Shown here in pieces: positions 22,853 to 30,181 of a stretch of DNA of 32,447 nt (position 1 is its first letter; each line of letters starts with the position of its first letter). This stretch comes from a virus. Both the position numbers and the translations under genes were made by a program. Location: positions 1 through 32,447 of the IMG/VR virus record IMGVR_UViG_3300049491_000170, one strand, 5' to 3'. A model generated the notes under the pieces. That model was given only the letters and a program-made list of their open reading frames with translations, was not told the DNA's origin and ran no database searches.

Positions 22853-22881
22853 ACTATACGAAAGCTCGCGGGAAAAGTCAA
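22853..22881 (-). promoter_or_regulatory. Leftward sigma70-type promoter
   Basis: The minus strand has TTGACT, a 17-base spacer, and TATAGT (matches 5/6 and 5/6). Transcription would start near 22846, about 44 bases before ATG 22802. A palindrome GCCCATTGGGC at 22821-22831 lies in the predicted leader and could be an operator. TTGACTTTTC at the -35 recurs in the promoter before the HNH gene. Confidence 0.75.
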
Positions 22882-22902
22882 GCCTTATTTTGGAGGAGCC
22901 GT

Positions 22903-22943
22903 GGGGATACATACGATGCACCCGGTAAAGCATATGTATCCCC
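22903..22943 (-). promoter_or_regulatory. Palindromic ATACATATNCT element, copy B
   Basis: GGGGATACATA and TATGTATCCCC form 11-bp inverted arms around a 19-base centre. The minus strand reads ATACATATGCTTTACC, which matches copy A (ATACATATACTTTACC) in 15 of 16 bases. It lies 22-62 bases upstream of the -35 of the promoter at 22853-22881, a fitting place for a regulator. Confidence 0.55.
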
Positions 22944-22950
22944 TACTCGG

Positions 22951-23640
22951 CTATTTATTTGCTTTGTCCTCTATTTCATTTATGCCGTCGATGATCAGGG
23001 CACGGGCGAGTTCGGCAACGGTCACGCCTATGCGAGTGGCTTCCTTGTGGATGGCGAAGAGCTGTTCGTCAGACAGCCCCTCTACTGTGAACCGCCGAGG
23101 GCCATAGAGGCGGCGCTTGGCTGTGTTCGTGACGTGAGGGACAGAGCAATTAAGTTGCTTTGCTATGTCCCGGTAAGGCACCCCCTGAAGGATCAAAGCG
23201 ATGATGTCAGGGGTGCGAGAGTTGGCGTAGTACTGCGGTCGAGACACTGGGTTGGTCTCGATCCTCAGTCGGGCGGCGGTTTCATTAATCTCAGCTATCT
23301 GTTCGTGTGTCAACTTTCCTCCGCGCCGTTTGTTGAGCATGTCCTGGGTGTTTTCAATGTTTGTTCCGGCTCGAAGATGAGCGGGGTTACAACACGCTCG
23401 ATTATCGCAAGTATGCAGGACGTATAACTTATCTGGAATGGAACCATACTCAATTTCGTAAGCTAGTCTATGCGTTGCATATGGAATACCCTTTATAAGG
23501 GAAATAGTTCCATAGCCATCTGTTACTCTAGCTTTCATCCAAGGCCAACAGTCATCAGGTCCTCGTTTATCTACTCCTTCCCAATAACGTTGAATAAGCC
23601 ACTCTCTACGGGTTAAGTTGTCTGGCTTAATCTTTGGCAT
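22951..23640 (-). CDS. HNH endonuclease with C-terminal helix-turn-helix
   Basis: The 229-residue protein has an HNH core with zinc-type cysteines (LHTCDNRACCNPAHL at 75-89, H76, C78, C83, C84, H88). Residues about 110-175 hold a DNA-binding region (LTHEQIAEIN, then YRDIAKQLNCSVPHVTNTAK, a resolvase-like helix-turn-helix). The end looks like a ribbon-helix-helix (GVTVAELARALIID). It is a free-standing phage homing endonuclease. The N-terminal half is AT-rich. It has its own promoter and is set apart from the operons on each side. Confidence 0.85.
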   Translation of the reverse strand: MPKIKPDNLTRREWLIQRYWEGVDKRGPDDCWPWMKARVTDGYGTISLIKGIPYATHRLAYEIEYGSIPDKLYVLHTCDNRACCNPAHLRAGTNIENTQDMLNKRRGGKLTHEQIAEINETAARLRIETNPVSRPQYYANSRTPDIIALILQGVPYRDIAKQLNCSVPHVTNTAKRRLYGPRRFTVEGLSDEQLFAIHKEATRIGVTVAELARALIIDGINEIEDKANK

Positions 23641-23660
23641 TCATTTTCTCCTTTACGGTT

Positions 23661-23689
23661 TACATAACCTAGTCATAAAGAAAAGTCAA
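23661..23689 (-). promoter_or_regulatory. Leftward promoter of the HNH gene
   Basis: TTGACT, a 17-base spacer, and TATGTA lie upstream of ATG 23640 with its AAAGGAG site. The -10 is weak (3/6). The sequence TTGACTTTTC is identical to that of the 22881 promoter. It overlaps the helicase 3' end by four bases. Confidence 0.45.
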
Positions 23690-25137
23690 ACGGTATTGTC
23701 GAGGAAACTATCCGAGTTCATGTAGGTTAAAGTTCCCTGAGAGCGGGTCTGCGCCACATAAAGTAAATTGGCCTCTTGTCCTTCATCTATTCTTATAAGG
23801 TCTCGATCCAAAACGAAAACATCTTTAAATTCCAAACCCTTACTCTTGTGAACGGTCATCAGCGTGATGGGGCCTTGGGAGTTGAACAGGTGTTCGGCGT
23901 AAGCGAGGGCGTCGCCCAAGTTTTCTCCTTGGTTGGCGAAGATGCGGAGGCAGTCGGCTTGGTCGTCGATCTTAGTTGGGAAGCGGGATTTCTTTTTTCG
24001 TGCCTCGGACCATTGGTCGATCGAGAAGAGGACATCCTTGCGGGGCATCGACGAATTACCGAATTTCTTCATCACCTTCATCAGGTGCTTGCCGATGTCG
24101 TTGCCTACGATCTGAGGGTAGCGCCCGTTCTTCAGGAGCCGGATGGCGCAAGAGAAAAGTGGAGCGTTGTTACGGCAGATGATCGCAGCGGTCTCGGGAA
24201 TGTCCGCAGCATACCACTCGCCCCAAGTACGAACCTCGCCCTCAATCGCCCACTCAGGATAGCGCATGTGAGGCGCCTGCCAGAGAGCCTCGGCCACGAC
24301 TTTGCGAGGACAACGAAAGGAGATAGAAAGCATGAGGGGTTTCATGTTGAACTGCGTGGCGAGAAGAGTCATCGAGTCCTCGTGCGCCCCACGGAAACCG
24401 TAGATCGCCTGGCATGGATCGCCCACTGCGATCAGCCGTTTCTTCACCATCTTCCGCAGCGTGGCGTGGTTGAGAGCGGAGAGGTCCTGGGCCTCGTCGA
24501 TCATGACGACCGGGAACGAGGGGAACATAGCCGGAAACACAGTCGGCATAAGGATTTGATCGTTGAAGTCAATCTTGCCCTCGTAGGCTTGCGCGATGGA
24601 TTTGAGTGTGGCTGCTCGGATGAGGTCTTCCTGGGATTTAGAGGGTCGATCGTCAAGCCCAGCGAAGAACTCCTCGTCCCGCATGAGGGCCTTGGCATTG
24701 GGGTAGTGGCCAGTAGGAATATAGCCAGCCGTCTTGCCAGCCTCGATCATCTTGAGGGTGTCGGCAAACTCCTCAAAGGCATCGGTCTTGTCTCGAGGCG
24801 GAAGGGCGTTGACCAACTCCGTAAGGATCATGAAGGTTTTCTTCGTGTCGAGGATAAGACGTTTGCCTGTCGCCTCTGCCCAAGCACGATGGCCGAGGGA
24901 GTTGAGGGTCATCGACTGGCAGTTGGGCGGAAGGCGCTCGGCCATCTCGACTGCGATCTTTTTATTAAACGCAAGGCATAACACTGACTTGGTTTTAAGG
25001 ACTTCAGCTACCAAAACCAAAGTACTAGTTTTAGCTGCCCCCGCCAGGGCGCTGATGATAATGTTTTCCTCTGAGGCCGTAACTGCCTCAACAATATTCT
25101 GTTGTTCAGGTGTAGGATTATGTTTCATCCGGGACAT
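23686..25137 (-). CDS. UvrD/Rep-like superfamily 1 DNA helicase
   Basis: The 483-residue protein shows SF1A motifs in order: Q-motif TPEQQNIV at about 9-16, Walker A AGAAKT at 32-37 (Ala in place of the usual Gly), DEAQD at 214-218, GDPCQAIYGFRG at 239-250, SFRCP at 273-277, TVHKSKGLEF near 425, and a motif VI-like VAQTRS. It is a compact 3'-5' helicase lacking the long UvrD insertions, similar to short phage UvrD-like helicases. Roles in recombination or replication restart fit the nearby nuclease, annealase and HIRAN genes. TTGGAGTC precedes ATG 25137. Confidence 0.88.
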   Translation of the reverse strand: MSRMKHNPTPEQQNIVEAVTASEENIIISALAGAAKTSTLVLVAEVLKTKSVLCLAFNKKIAVEMAERLPPNCQSMTLNSLGHRAWAEATGKRLILDTKKTFMILTELVNALPPRDKTDAFEEFADTLKMIEAGKTAGYIPTGHYPNAKALMRDEEFFAGLDDRPSKSQEDLIRAATLKSIAQAYEGKIDFNDQILMPTVFPAMFPSFPVVMIDEAQDLSALNHATLRKMVKKRLIAVGDPCQAIYGFRGAHEDSMTLLATQFNMKPLMLSISFRCPRKVVAEALWQAPHMRYPEWAIEGEVRTWGEWYAADIPETAAIICRNNAPLFSCAIRLLKNGRYPQIVGNDIGKHLMKVMKKFGNSSMPRKDVLFSIDQWSEARKKKSRFPTKIDDQADCLRIFANQGENLGDALAYAEHLFNSQGPITLMTVHKSKGLEFKDVFVLDRDLIRIDEGQEANLLYVAQTRSQGTLTYMNSDSFLDNTV

Positions 25138-25273
25138 GACTCCAAGCCTTTCTGTTCTTTATAGCTGATACTTTTGATTGTGAAATTACAAACTCCCAAG
25201 CGATTATCTCTTGAGGTCCTCGTGCTTTTCGTATTGCTCGTACCTGATCATCGCTGAGTTTAGAGGTCCAATT
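25118..25273 (-). pseudogene. Relic of an HNH endonuclease C-terminal helix-turn-helix
   Basis: The open frame between TAG (25274-25276) and TAA (25118-25120) has 51 codons but no ATG, GTG or TTG. It reads KLSDDQVRAIRKARGPQEII and then FVISQSKVSAIKNRKAWSHV, the typical DNA-binding end of free-standing phage HNH endonucleases. The HNH core is gone. It overlaps the helicase start by 20 bases and fills the only sizeable gap in this operon. Confidence 0.7.
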
Positions 25274-25481
25274 CTATTTCAGGGTTGAACGTTGGGCGGC
25301 GAGTGGGAGTAGTTACTCGATGAGTTATACTCACACTTAGATCGGTTACAGGCGGATCGACAATGCGTTCCAACTGTCTAGCGTTGTTGAAGACGGCGAC
25401 CTTGCCGGAAGAAAGGGGAAGCAGGATCACAACGTCGTCGGAGTATTTCCTGCTTTGAGCTTCTTGCTCGTCAGAGGTCAT
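25260..25481 (-). CDS. Small unknown protein with acidic C terminus
   Basis: The 73-residue protein begins in an 11-base overlap with the previous gene. It has two beta-like segments (DVVILLPLSSGKVAVFNN) and a polar tail ending PEIELDL. No family is recognised. This tail is not constrained by an overlapping start codon. Confidence 0.55.
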   Translation of the reverse strand: MTSDEQEAQSRKYSDDVVILLPLSSGKVAVFNNARQLERIVDPPVTDLSVSITHRVTTPTRRPTFNPEIELDL

Positions 25482-25842
25482 CGAGAGTGTCCAGCTTTAG
25501 CCCCTTGGCCAGCTCGAAAATGGAGTCCTCGAGTTGCTTTTCTTCCTCGGTAAGCGGACGAGCTTCCGCGAAGTCGAGGGGCTTGCCGTCGGCGTCCTGG
25601 AGAACGCCCTCGGGCACACGTCGAGCGAAAGTGATGACGTTATCGGATAGCTTCAAAACGAGGTCGTTGTAGCGGTTATCGCCTGCGGCTTGCACCAGCT
25701 TGCGGAAGTAGTAAGCCTCCATTCGCCAGCGGACAGCGGCCTTGGGTGAGGCGCATGTGTAAGTAGCGCCGGGCTTTGCCAGCACCGCATCAAGCACTGC
25801 TTGAATGTGTGCGTAGGCTTCAGGGTTTGAGGGAAGGGCCAT
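25471..25842 (-). CDS. Unknown protein, 123 residues
   Basis: I start at ATG 25842, in a TGATG overlap and eight bases after AAAGGA; the frame's TTG at 25845 is less likely. The protein is mixed, with a helical N terminus (PEAYAHIQAVLDAVLAK), a RWRMEAYYFRKLVQAAGDNRY segment and an acidic end LDTLDDL. The RMEAYYFRKL region suggests a nucleic-acid-associated protein, but no family is recognised. Confidence 0.6.
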   Translation of the reverse strand: MALPSNPEAYAHIQAVLDAVLAKPGATYTCASPKAAVRWRMEAYYFRKLVQAAGDNRYNDLVLKLSDNVITFARRVPEGVLQDADGKPLDFAEARPLTEEEKQLEDSIFELAKGLKLDTLDDL

Positions 25843-26108
25843 CAAATATCGAGTCCTTTCGAGTCGATTTCAAGGAAGGGATTGGTTTCCCGTTGCTTGA
25901 GGAACTTGGAGACGGCTTCGTCAACTTGATCCTGGGTTGGGGCACCAGCCTGACCGAGTTTAGTCTGGCCGAGCTGGCGAGAGATGAGAATGTCTTTGAA
26001 GTAGATCAAGCCCCCGACTGTGGCAGGGATTTGAACGACGTAGTTGTCGCCGTCCGAAAGGAGGAGACTACCGAAAGAGGAAAGGGAGATATGCAAGGGC
26101 GTGTCCAA
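25842..26108 (-). CDS. Unknown protein, probable TTG start
   Basis: The 88-codon frame starts with TTG at 26108, directly after the GHKL-like gene's TGA; no ATG is available, and a second TTG at 26096 is an alternative. The N-terminal half is beta-like (YVVQIPATVGGLIYFKDILI), the rest a polar helix (QDQVDEAVSKFLKQRE). The end is SKGLDI. The weak start leaves the N terminus uncertain. Confidence 0.5.
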   Translation of the reverse strand: MDTPLHISLSSFGSLLLSDGDNYVVQIPATVGGLIYFKDILISRQLGQTKLGQAGAPTQDQVDEAVSKFLKQRETNPFLEIDSKGLDI

Positions 26109-26166
26109 TCAGAAAGAGGGTTCCGGAGACGGCGATGAGGGTGAAGATGAGTTCAATGAGCCGCAT
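26068..26166 (-). CDS. Nested 32-residue membrane-protein candidate
   Basis: ATG 26166 opens a 32-codon frame inside the 3' end of the GHKL-like gene. The product is almost one transmembrane helix (LIELIFTLIAVSGTLFLIGH) with an aromatic and Arg end. The GHKL frame over this stretch is low-complexity Ser/Pro, as expected if this frame shapes the sequence. The leader is weak (AAGG, 12 bases upstream), so it is a candidate only. Confidence 0.4.
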   Translation of the reverse strand: MRLIELIFTLIAVSGTLFLIGHALAYLPFLFR

Positions 26167-27434
26167 CCGAGGAGCCTTGTGATGAGGTTGAGGTAAACGT
26201 GCTGTTGGGCAAGGGTGTGATCGCGGACGCCGTGATAGAGGTGCGTCCACTCCTCGACAAGGGCCTGTGTGAGGCGGGTTGCCCCACAGTTTGCGACTTG
26301 GTGAGAGAGAAGACACCGATGGTTTTTCGTGTCGGCCTCGGCAAGGGTTTCTCTTGATCGGAACTCGGCGAAGTGGAAGGCGGTCTCCGGAGGGAATTTG
26401 ATGTCGTGAGAGGCGAGGAAGGCGAGGCGCTCGTCAACGATCTCCTTTACGCCGATCGGCCAAGGGAGGATTTCGTAGCGGTCGTTGACGCCGATGGAGT
26501 CCTCGATTGTGGGAATGCCAACGTCCGAGGAAAGAACATCGTAAGCGTCTGAGTCGCACCAGAGGACGATTTGGTGAGACTTGATCTTATCATGCAGGGC
26601 AACTCGACTAGTGTTCTGGCCGACATGGGTGTAGGTGAGTTTGAGAATGTCAGTCATTGCGTTTTTAAACTCGGGACTGATGTAGTAGGAATAGGTCCGA
26701 AGGGCCGACCACTCGAGGGAGAGTTTGTTAACCCGCTCGATAAGTTTGTGCATGACTTCGGGCTCACAGCAGGCGCCGAGGAGAAGACCGAGGGCGGAAG
26801 TGCAGGCTTGCGCTGAAACAAGGCGGGACTCTGGGAGAGAAGGACAGTTCTGTGCGGAGAAATTGTAAGAAAAGAGGGGAAGCGGCTTGGCCTCCTGGCA
26901 AATCCAAACGCCCCTGCGGAAGAAGTTGGGGGTTGCCTGCTTGTGGATCGAGCCGAACGAGGGGTGGGTGTATATCGCAAGGACATCGCCAAGGAAGTAT
27001 TGGTCCCAGTAATCGAACATGCTTTGGATCGCAGGGTGATCGCCGATGTGGATGGTGGTGAAGCCTGGGCGGGGCAGAAGCGGAACGCTGTCGGACTTGG
27101 AGGCCTCGCCCTCGTCAAGCGCGTTGGACCACAGTTCGCGGATCGCTTCGCGTGGAGTCCACTTGGGTCCGGTACGGGTCGTGATCGAGGTCCGTTCGCC
27201 GTCGATGATGATGACTCGGAAATCGGAACCGCGGAAAGACTCAGTGACGGTGGAGATATTGATTTCACGGGTGCCGGAGAAGACCGAGAGGTGAATACCC
27301 TCACGGAGGAGACAGGCGATGGCGTACTTGAGGCCGGACCCGAACTCGCCAATGGCATCATCGCCCTTGACTGATGCGCCCATGAGGCGGAGGGCGTTCG
27401 TGTCGATTTCGCCTCGAGATTGGATTGAGAACAT
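26109..27434 (-). CDS. GHKL-like (Bergerat-fold) ATPase of unknown function
   Basis: The 441-residue protein has a strong AAGGAG leader. Residues 28-50 (IGEFGSGLKYAIACLLREGI) match the Hsp90/MutL-type G2 glycine lid. Residues 97-109 (AIRELWSNALDEG) match the N-box with E and N for magnesium and ATP. The order is G2 then N-box, the reverse of classical GHKL proteins, so the domain would be circularly permuted. Residues beyond 150 include several aromatic blocks of no recognised family. A tiny membrane-protein gene lies just upstream and another frame is nested at the 3' end. The role is unknown; an anti-defence or host-takeover ATPase is conceivable. Confidence 0.6.
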   Translation of the reverse strand: MFSIQSRGEIDTNALRLMGASVKGDDAIGEFGSGLKYAIACLLREGIHLSVFSGTREINISTVTESFRGSDFRVIIIDGERTSITTRTGPKWTPREAIRELWSNALDEGEASKSDSVPLLPRPGFTTIHIGDHPAIQSMFDYWDQYFLGDVLAIYTHPSFGSIHKQATPNFFRRGVWICQEAKPLPLFSYNFSAQNCPSLPESRLVSAQACTSALGLLLGACCEPEVMHKLIERVNKLSLEWSALRTYSYYISPEFKNAMTDILKLTYTHVGQNTSRVALHDKIKSHQIVLWCDSDAYDVLSSDVGIPTIEDSIGVNDRYEILPWPIGVKEIVDERLAFLASHDIKFPPETAFHFAEFRSRETLAEADTKNHRCLLSHQVANCGATRLTQALVEEWTHLYHGVRDHTLAQQHVYLNLITRLLGCGSLNSSSPSSPSPEPSF

Positions 27435-27444
27435 GAAGGACTCC

Positions 27445-27513
27445 TTATTTCCAAAGATAGCCAGCGATAAAGCCGACAGTGAAAGGGATCAAGACTGCAA
27501 GGACATCAATCAT
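27445..27513 (-). CDS. 22-residue membrane micro-protein
   Basis: ATG 27513 is in an ATGA overlap with the upstream stop and the frame ends at TAA 27445, just before the GGAGTC leader of the GHKL-like gene. The product is a single hydrophobic helix (IDVLAVLIPFTVGFIAGYLW) with a C-terminal Lys. The perfect overlap and spacing make this a credible gene despite its size. Confidence 0.65.
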   Translation of the reverse strand: MIDVLAVLIPFTVGFIAGYLWK

Positions 27514-27779
27514 CGCATGACCAACTCGCTGGAAGCGTCAGCTTCAGGCACAACGACGTTGAACTGCTCGTCGAAGGTCAGAGACAAGATCAACTCAGCG
27601 AGGACGTTGACCGACATCTGAGGAAGCATTTGCTCCGCATCAGAGAGAGCATATCGAGCACGGATTTTCTCAGCAAGCTGGCCGTGAGTAATGTACCTCA
27701 TTGCCTGCTTTTCGTCAAAGAAAACTACGCCATCGGGGGAAGTCCAGGTGTCGCGCTTGGCGTGAACGAGTTTTGTCAT
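27510..27779 (-). CDS. Unknown protein, 89 residues
   Basis: I start at ATG 27779, in an ATGA overlap and eight bases after GGAG; the frame extends to 27944 but that part is basic low-quality sequence over the previous gene. The protein has a strand-rich start (TWTSPDGVVFFDEKQAM) and a helical middle (QMSVNVLAELILSLTFDEQF). No family is recognised. Confidence 0.6.
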   Translation of the reverse strand: MTKLVHAKRDTWTSPDGVVFFDEKQAMRYITHGQLAEKIRARYALSDAEQMLPQMSVNVLAELILSLTFDEQFNVVVPEADASSELVMR

Positions 27780-28012
27780 GATGATGCTCCGTTGCGGGTG
27801 ATGTTTTCGGCGGCGGCTCGGAGGGCTTTGGCCGCACCGAGGTAGTCGAGGGGCTTGATGTTCTTGCCGCTGATGCGAGCGGCATGTGCAACCGTCTGCT
27901 TTGGGCTGAAGTTGCGATTGGCTTTGATCCGGTGCTTGGCCCACAACTCGAGGGCTTTAGCTTGCACAGTGTACTGGTAAGCGGTGATGTTATTTCCAGT
28001 TATCATAGTCAT
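27776..28012 (-). CDS. Small basic unknown protein
   Basis: The 78-residue protein follows AGGAGAACTCAC and ends in an ATGA overlap. It is rich in Ala, Lys and Asn and mainly helical (TVQAKALELWAKHRIKANRN; LDYLGAAKALRAAAENI). Basic charge would allow nucleic-acid binding, but no motif is present. Confidence 0.6.
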   Translation of the reverse strand: MTMITGNNITAYQYTVQAKALELWAKHRIKANRNFSPKQTVAHAARISGKNIKPLDYLGAAKALRAAAENITRNGASS

Positions 28013-28042
28013 GTGAGTTCTCCTGTGGAAGTCATAATTATA

Positions 28043-28858
28043 TCATCCCTCGGCGGTATTATCAAGGGAAGAGGGGGAGGTGGTGGTTGTTGAGTTTCCT
28101 GCGGCTTTGAGCATGGCGCGGTATGCGTCCCGAACATCGTCAGCGCAAGACGTTCCTGTTGCCTCGCCGCCTATGGTTTCTTTCTGCGAGGGGTGATCTG
28201 GCTCCGATGTGTTCTGCTTGTCCCTGCACCAATCAATCTGGTGATGGCCGGCTCGGATCATTTCGGGCGTTGGCTCCACAGGCACCACCACATAATCAGG
28301 TGATGGTGATTTGAGTGCGAGGATGATTTGGCGAAAGTCTTTGGTCAGCCTCAGAAGCCATAGCCTTGAAACCCTTGGCCCAACCCCTTCAAGGCTGGCT
28401 TTGCTTATGACGGTCAATGCTTGTTCCGCAGCCGCATCCAATGCAGCGTTATATGCCGCTTGCTGGTCTGGTGTCATGGCTTTGGCGGTGTTAATCGGGC
28501 GGCTCAGCAGTTCGGTTGTTTCCCCGACAAGGGCGCACCACTTGCAACCCCGTGCCCAAGGTCCGGGCGCGTGTTCGTCCTCGCAGCGTTCCTTCCACTT
28601 GACAAGCAACACCACCTGTTCACTTGTACGTAGTGTTTCCTGCTGAAACTTGCGCCGTTCCTCATCCAGCGCCGCTTGCAACCTCTCCACATCTGCTGGT
28701 GGAATCCAGCCAAGGGCTTTCAAGGTTTCAATCAACCGTGTCGCAATGTGTCTTGCGGTTTCTGGGGTCGTCTGGACATTGCCGCAAATCAATTGAACTG
28801 CGTGGGTAACAGCCCGGTCTTCCGCCAGTGCTTCCAGCTTTTCTATGTCGAGTGTCAT
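28043..28858 (-). CDS. Unknown protein of a phage family with PTPEMI ... AYRAMLKAA motif
   Basis: I start at ATG 28858, in an ATGA overlap; the longer start at 28900 is a shadow. The 271-residue product has a coiled-coil segment (VERLQAALDEERRKFQQETL) and a CEDEHAPGPWARGCKWC region (two pairs of cysteines could bind a metal). It ends with EPTPEMIRAG and ADDVRDAYRAMLKAA, a pair of blocks common to many small phage proteins of unknown function. A Ser/Thr-rich tail follows. Confidence 0.6.
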   Translation of the reverse strand: MTLDIEKLEALAEDRAVTHAVQLICGNVQTTPETARHIATRLIETLKALGWIPPADVERLQAALDEERRKFQQETLRTSEQVVLLVKWKERCEDEHAPGPWARGCKWCALVGETTELLSRPINTAKAMTPDQQAAYNAALDAAAEQALTVISKASLEGVGPRVSRLWLLRLTKDFRQIILALKSPSPDYVVVPVEPTPEMIRAGHHQIDWCRDKQNTSEPDHPSQKETIGGEATGTSCADDVRDAYRAMLKAAGNSTTTTSPSSLDNTAEG

Positions 28859-29598
28859 GAGCCGGTCCTCAAAGTATGCGCCATGGCACCAAGCCCACAT
28901 TTCTTGCAGACCTGCTCACCTCCATTGCCGTCTGGGAAATTCCGCCACCCACCCCAAACGTGCTCGCATTCAGGTTTCGGGGTTGAGAACATGCGGTGAA
29001 TTTCCTCAATGGGCATCGGCAGTGGTTGCAGGATTTCTTTGTTTGTCGTTTCTCTACTCCTTATGTCCATATGTGAGGGTATAGGGTCGAACGGCCCAGC
29101 CTTATAGTTGACCAAAGTTGACCTGAACCGAACGGAAACAGCGGCCCATTCATCAATCAATTGCAGGGCAAGACTTTCGACTTCCGCCTTGACCCATTCT
29201 TGGCTGCGATAGACGCCCCCGCTGAGGGAACTGTATTGAGAGTAAGCAGGGCACTTATCCCCTGCGTGTGCGCAGTCAAAACCAAGCCACCAAACATTAT
29301 CATCCTCGTTGTTTTCGACAACGTGGCAGATGGACTCGGCTTCGTTACCGTGACTGGATTTGCTGGCAAAGGTCAGTCCGCCGTGTACGTCGAGGTCACA
29401 ATCGTCATAACCTCGTCCGTAGTAAGGATGGTTGTGACTCATGCCGACATAGCCGCACCATGCGCCTGCGTGGTTGCGAACCATGAGGCAAGGGAGGTCG
29501 GATACGGGATCGAGCCACTGGACCTTATCGGGTTCAGTAGTCCGGGGGCCGTCTCCCCATGCGGATTTATCTACTGTGTGGTATGCGATGGTTTTCAT
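28855..29598 (-). CDS. Unknown phage protein with C-terminal zinc-ribbon-like segment
   Basis: I start at ATG 29598, in an ATGA overlap with an AAAGGACG leader; the frame's start at 29727 is in the previous gene. The 247-residue product begins with MKTIAYHTVDKSAWGDGPRT and has LPCLMVRNHAGAWCGYVGMSHNHP, DVHGGLTFAS and WWLGFDCAHAGDKCP, a conserved pattern I associate with a common phage protein of unknown function. The C terminus has C-x-H ... CKKCG, which could bind zinc. Confidence 0.65.
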   Translation of the reverse strand: MKTIAYHTVDKSAWGDGPRTTEPDKVQWLDPVSDLPCLMVRNHAGAWCGYVGMSHNHPYYGRGYDDCDLDVHGGLTFASKSSHGNEAESICHVVENNEDDNVWWLGFDCAHAGDKCPAYSQYSSLSGGVYRSQEWVKAEVESLALQLIDEWAAVSVRFRSTLVNYKAGPFDPIPSHMDIRSRETTNKEILQPLPMPIEEIHRMFSTPKPECEHVWGGWRNFPDGNGGEQVCKKCGLGAMAHTLRTGS

Positions 29599-29915
29599 GC
29601 TGGCGTCCTTTCGATAACTGCGTCGAGGAACGCGAGGACCTCGGCGTGGGTTGAGCGGTCGTTGAAGGCAGTGACTTCCGAGGTGCCCATGTTGAAGGCG
29701 TCCGCCGCGGCACTGATTTTTTCCCACAAACGGTCAGTGGGTAGTTGGACAATAACTGCGCCCATGAGGCAATGGCAGACAGTAGGCTCGACGGGTCCGT
29801 CGTGCCCGAAAGTAACAGACACACCATTGGCGTTCCTGCCGAAGGCATACGTTGTCCAGCCGGACGGCTCCGCGATGAGGGCTCGTGCGGCGATGAGTTG
29901 GGCTTTAGTTATCAT
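29595..29915 (-). CDS. DUF6197-like small protein
   Basis: The 106-residue protein has CHCLMGAV at about 47-54, AFNMGTSEVTAFND at about 73-86 and STHAEVLAFLDAVIE near the end, the layout of DUF6197 proteins of unknown function. It starts in an ATGA overlap with AAAGGAAC upstream. It belongs to the leftward accessory operon. Confidence 0.65.
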   Translation of the reverse strand: MITKAQLIAARALIAEPSGWTTYAFGRNANGVSVTFGHDGPVEPTVCHCLMGAVIVQLPTDRLWEKISAAADAFNMGTSEVTAFNDRSTHAEVLAFLDAVIERTPA

Positions 29916-30181
29916 TTCATGTTCCTTTCGAGGGTTTGTTTGATAGCAAGGTTAACTGCGGCGGATAGGCCCCTGAACAGGGGGACATCGCTGTTGCTAG
30001 ACTCGACTTGTTCGATAACGCCCATGAGCATCACGATAGCGTCAATCGGGTCTGCGTTCGTGATGCGGAGGAGACAGTCGGGTTCTTGTTTCCCGATCCT
30101 CGGCATACGGACGACTGTGAGCCAGGATGAGTCAACTGGAATGTTGAAAGCGTCCTGCTTGAGTTGATCGAGGTGTTTCAA
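29912..30181 (-). CDS. Unknown protein with TTG start
   Basis: TTG 30181 follows a good GGGAGG with an eight-base gap and no better start exists nearby, so TTG use is likely. The 89-residue product has a central segment TNADPIDAIVMLMGVIEQVE and a helical end. No family is recognised. Confidence 0.6.
   Translation of the reverse strand: MKHLDQLKQDAFNIPVDSSWLTVVRMPRIGKQEPDCLLRITNADPIDAIVMLMGVIEQVESSNSDVPLFRGLSAAVNLAIKQTLERNMK

Noticed and set aside
23776-24981. Long 401-codon plus-strand frame opposite the helicase gene
   Set aside because: It is antisense to a gene with all SF1 helicase motifs. Its translation has no domain and arises from the codon bias of the real gene.
26654-27454. 266-codon minus-strand frame overlapping the GHKL-like gene
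   Set aside because: The translation is Ser/Pro/Arg-rich with no fold character; the GHKL frame carries the motifs and the strong leader.
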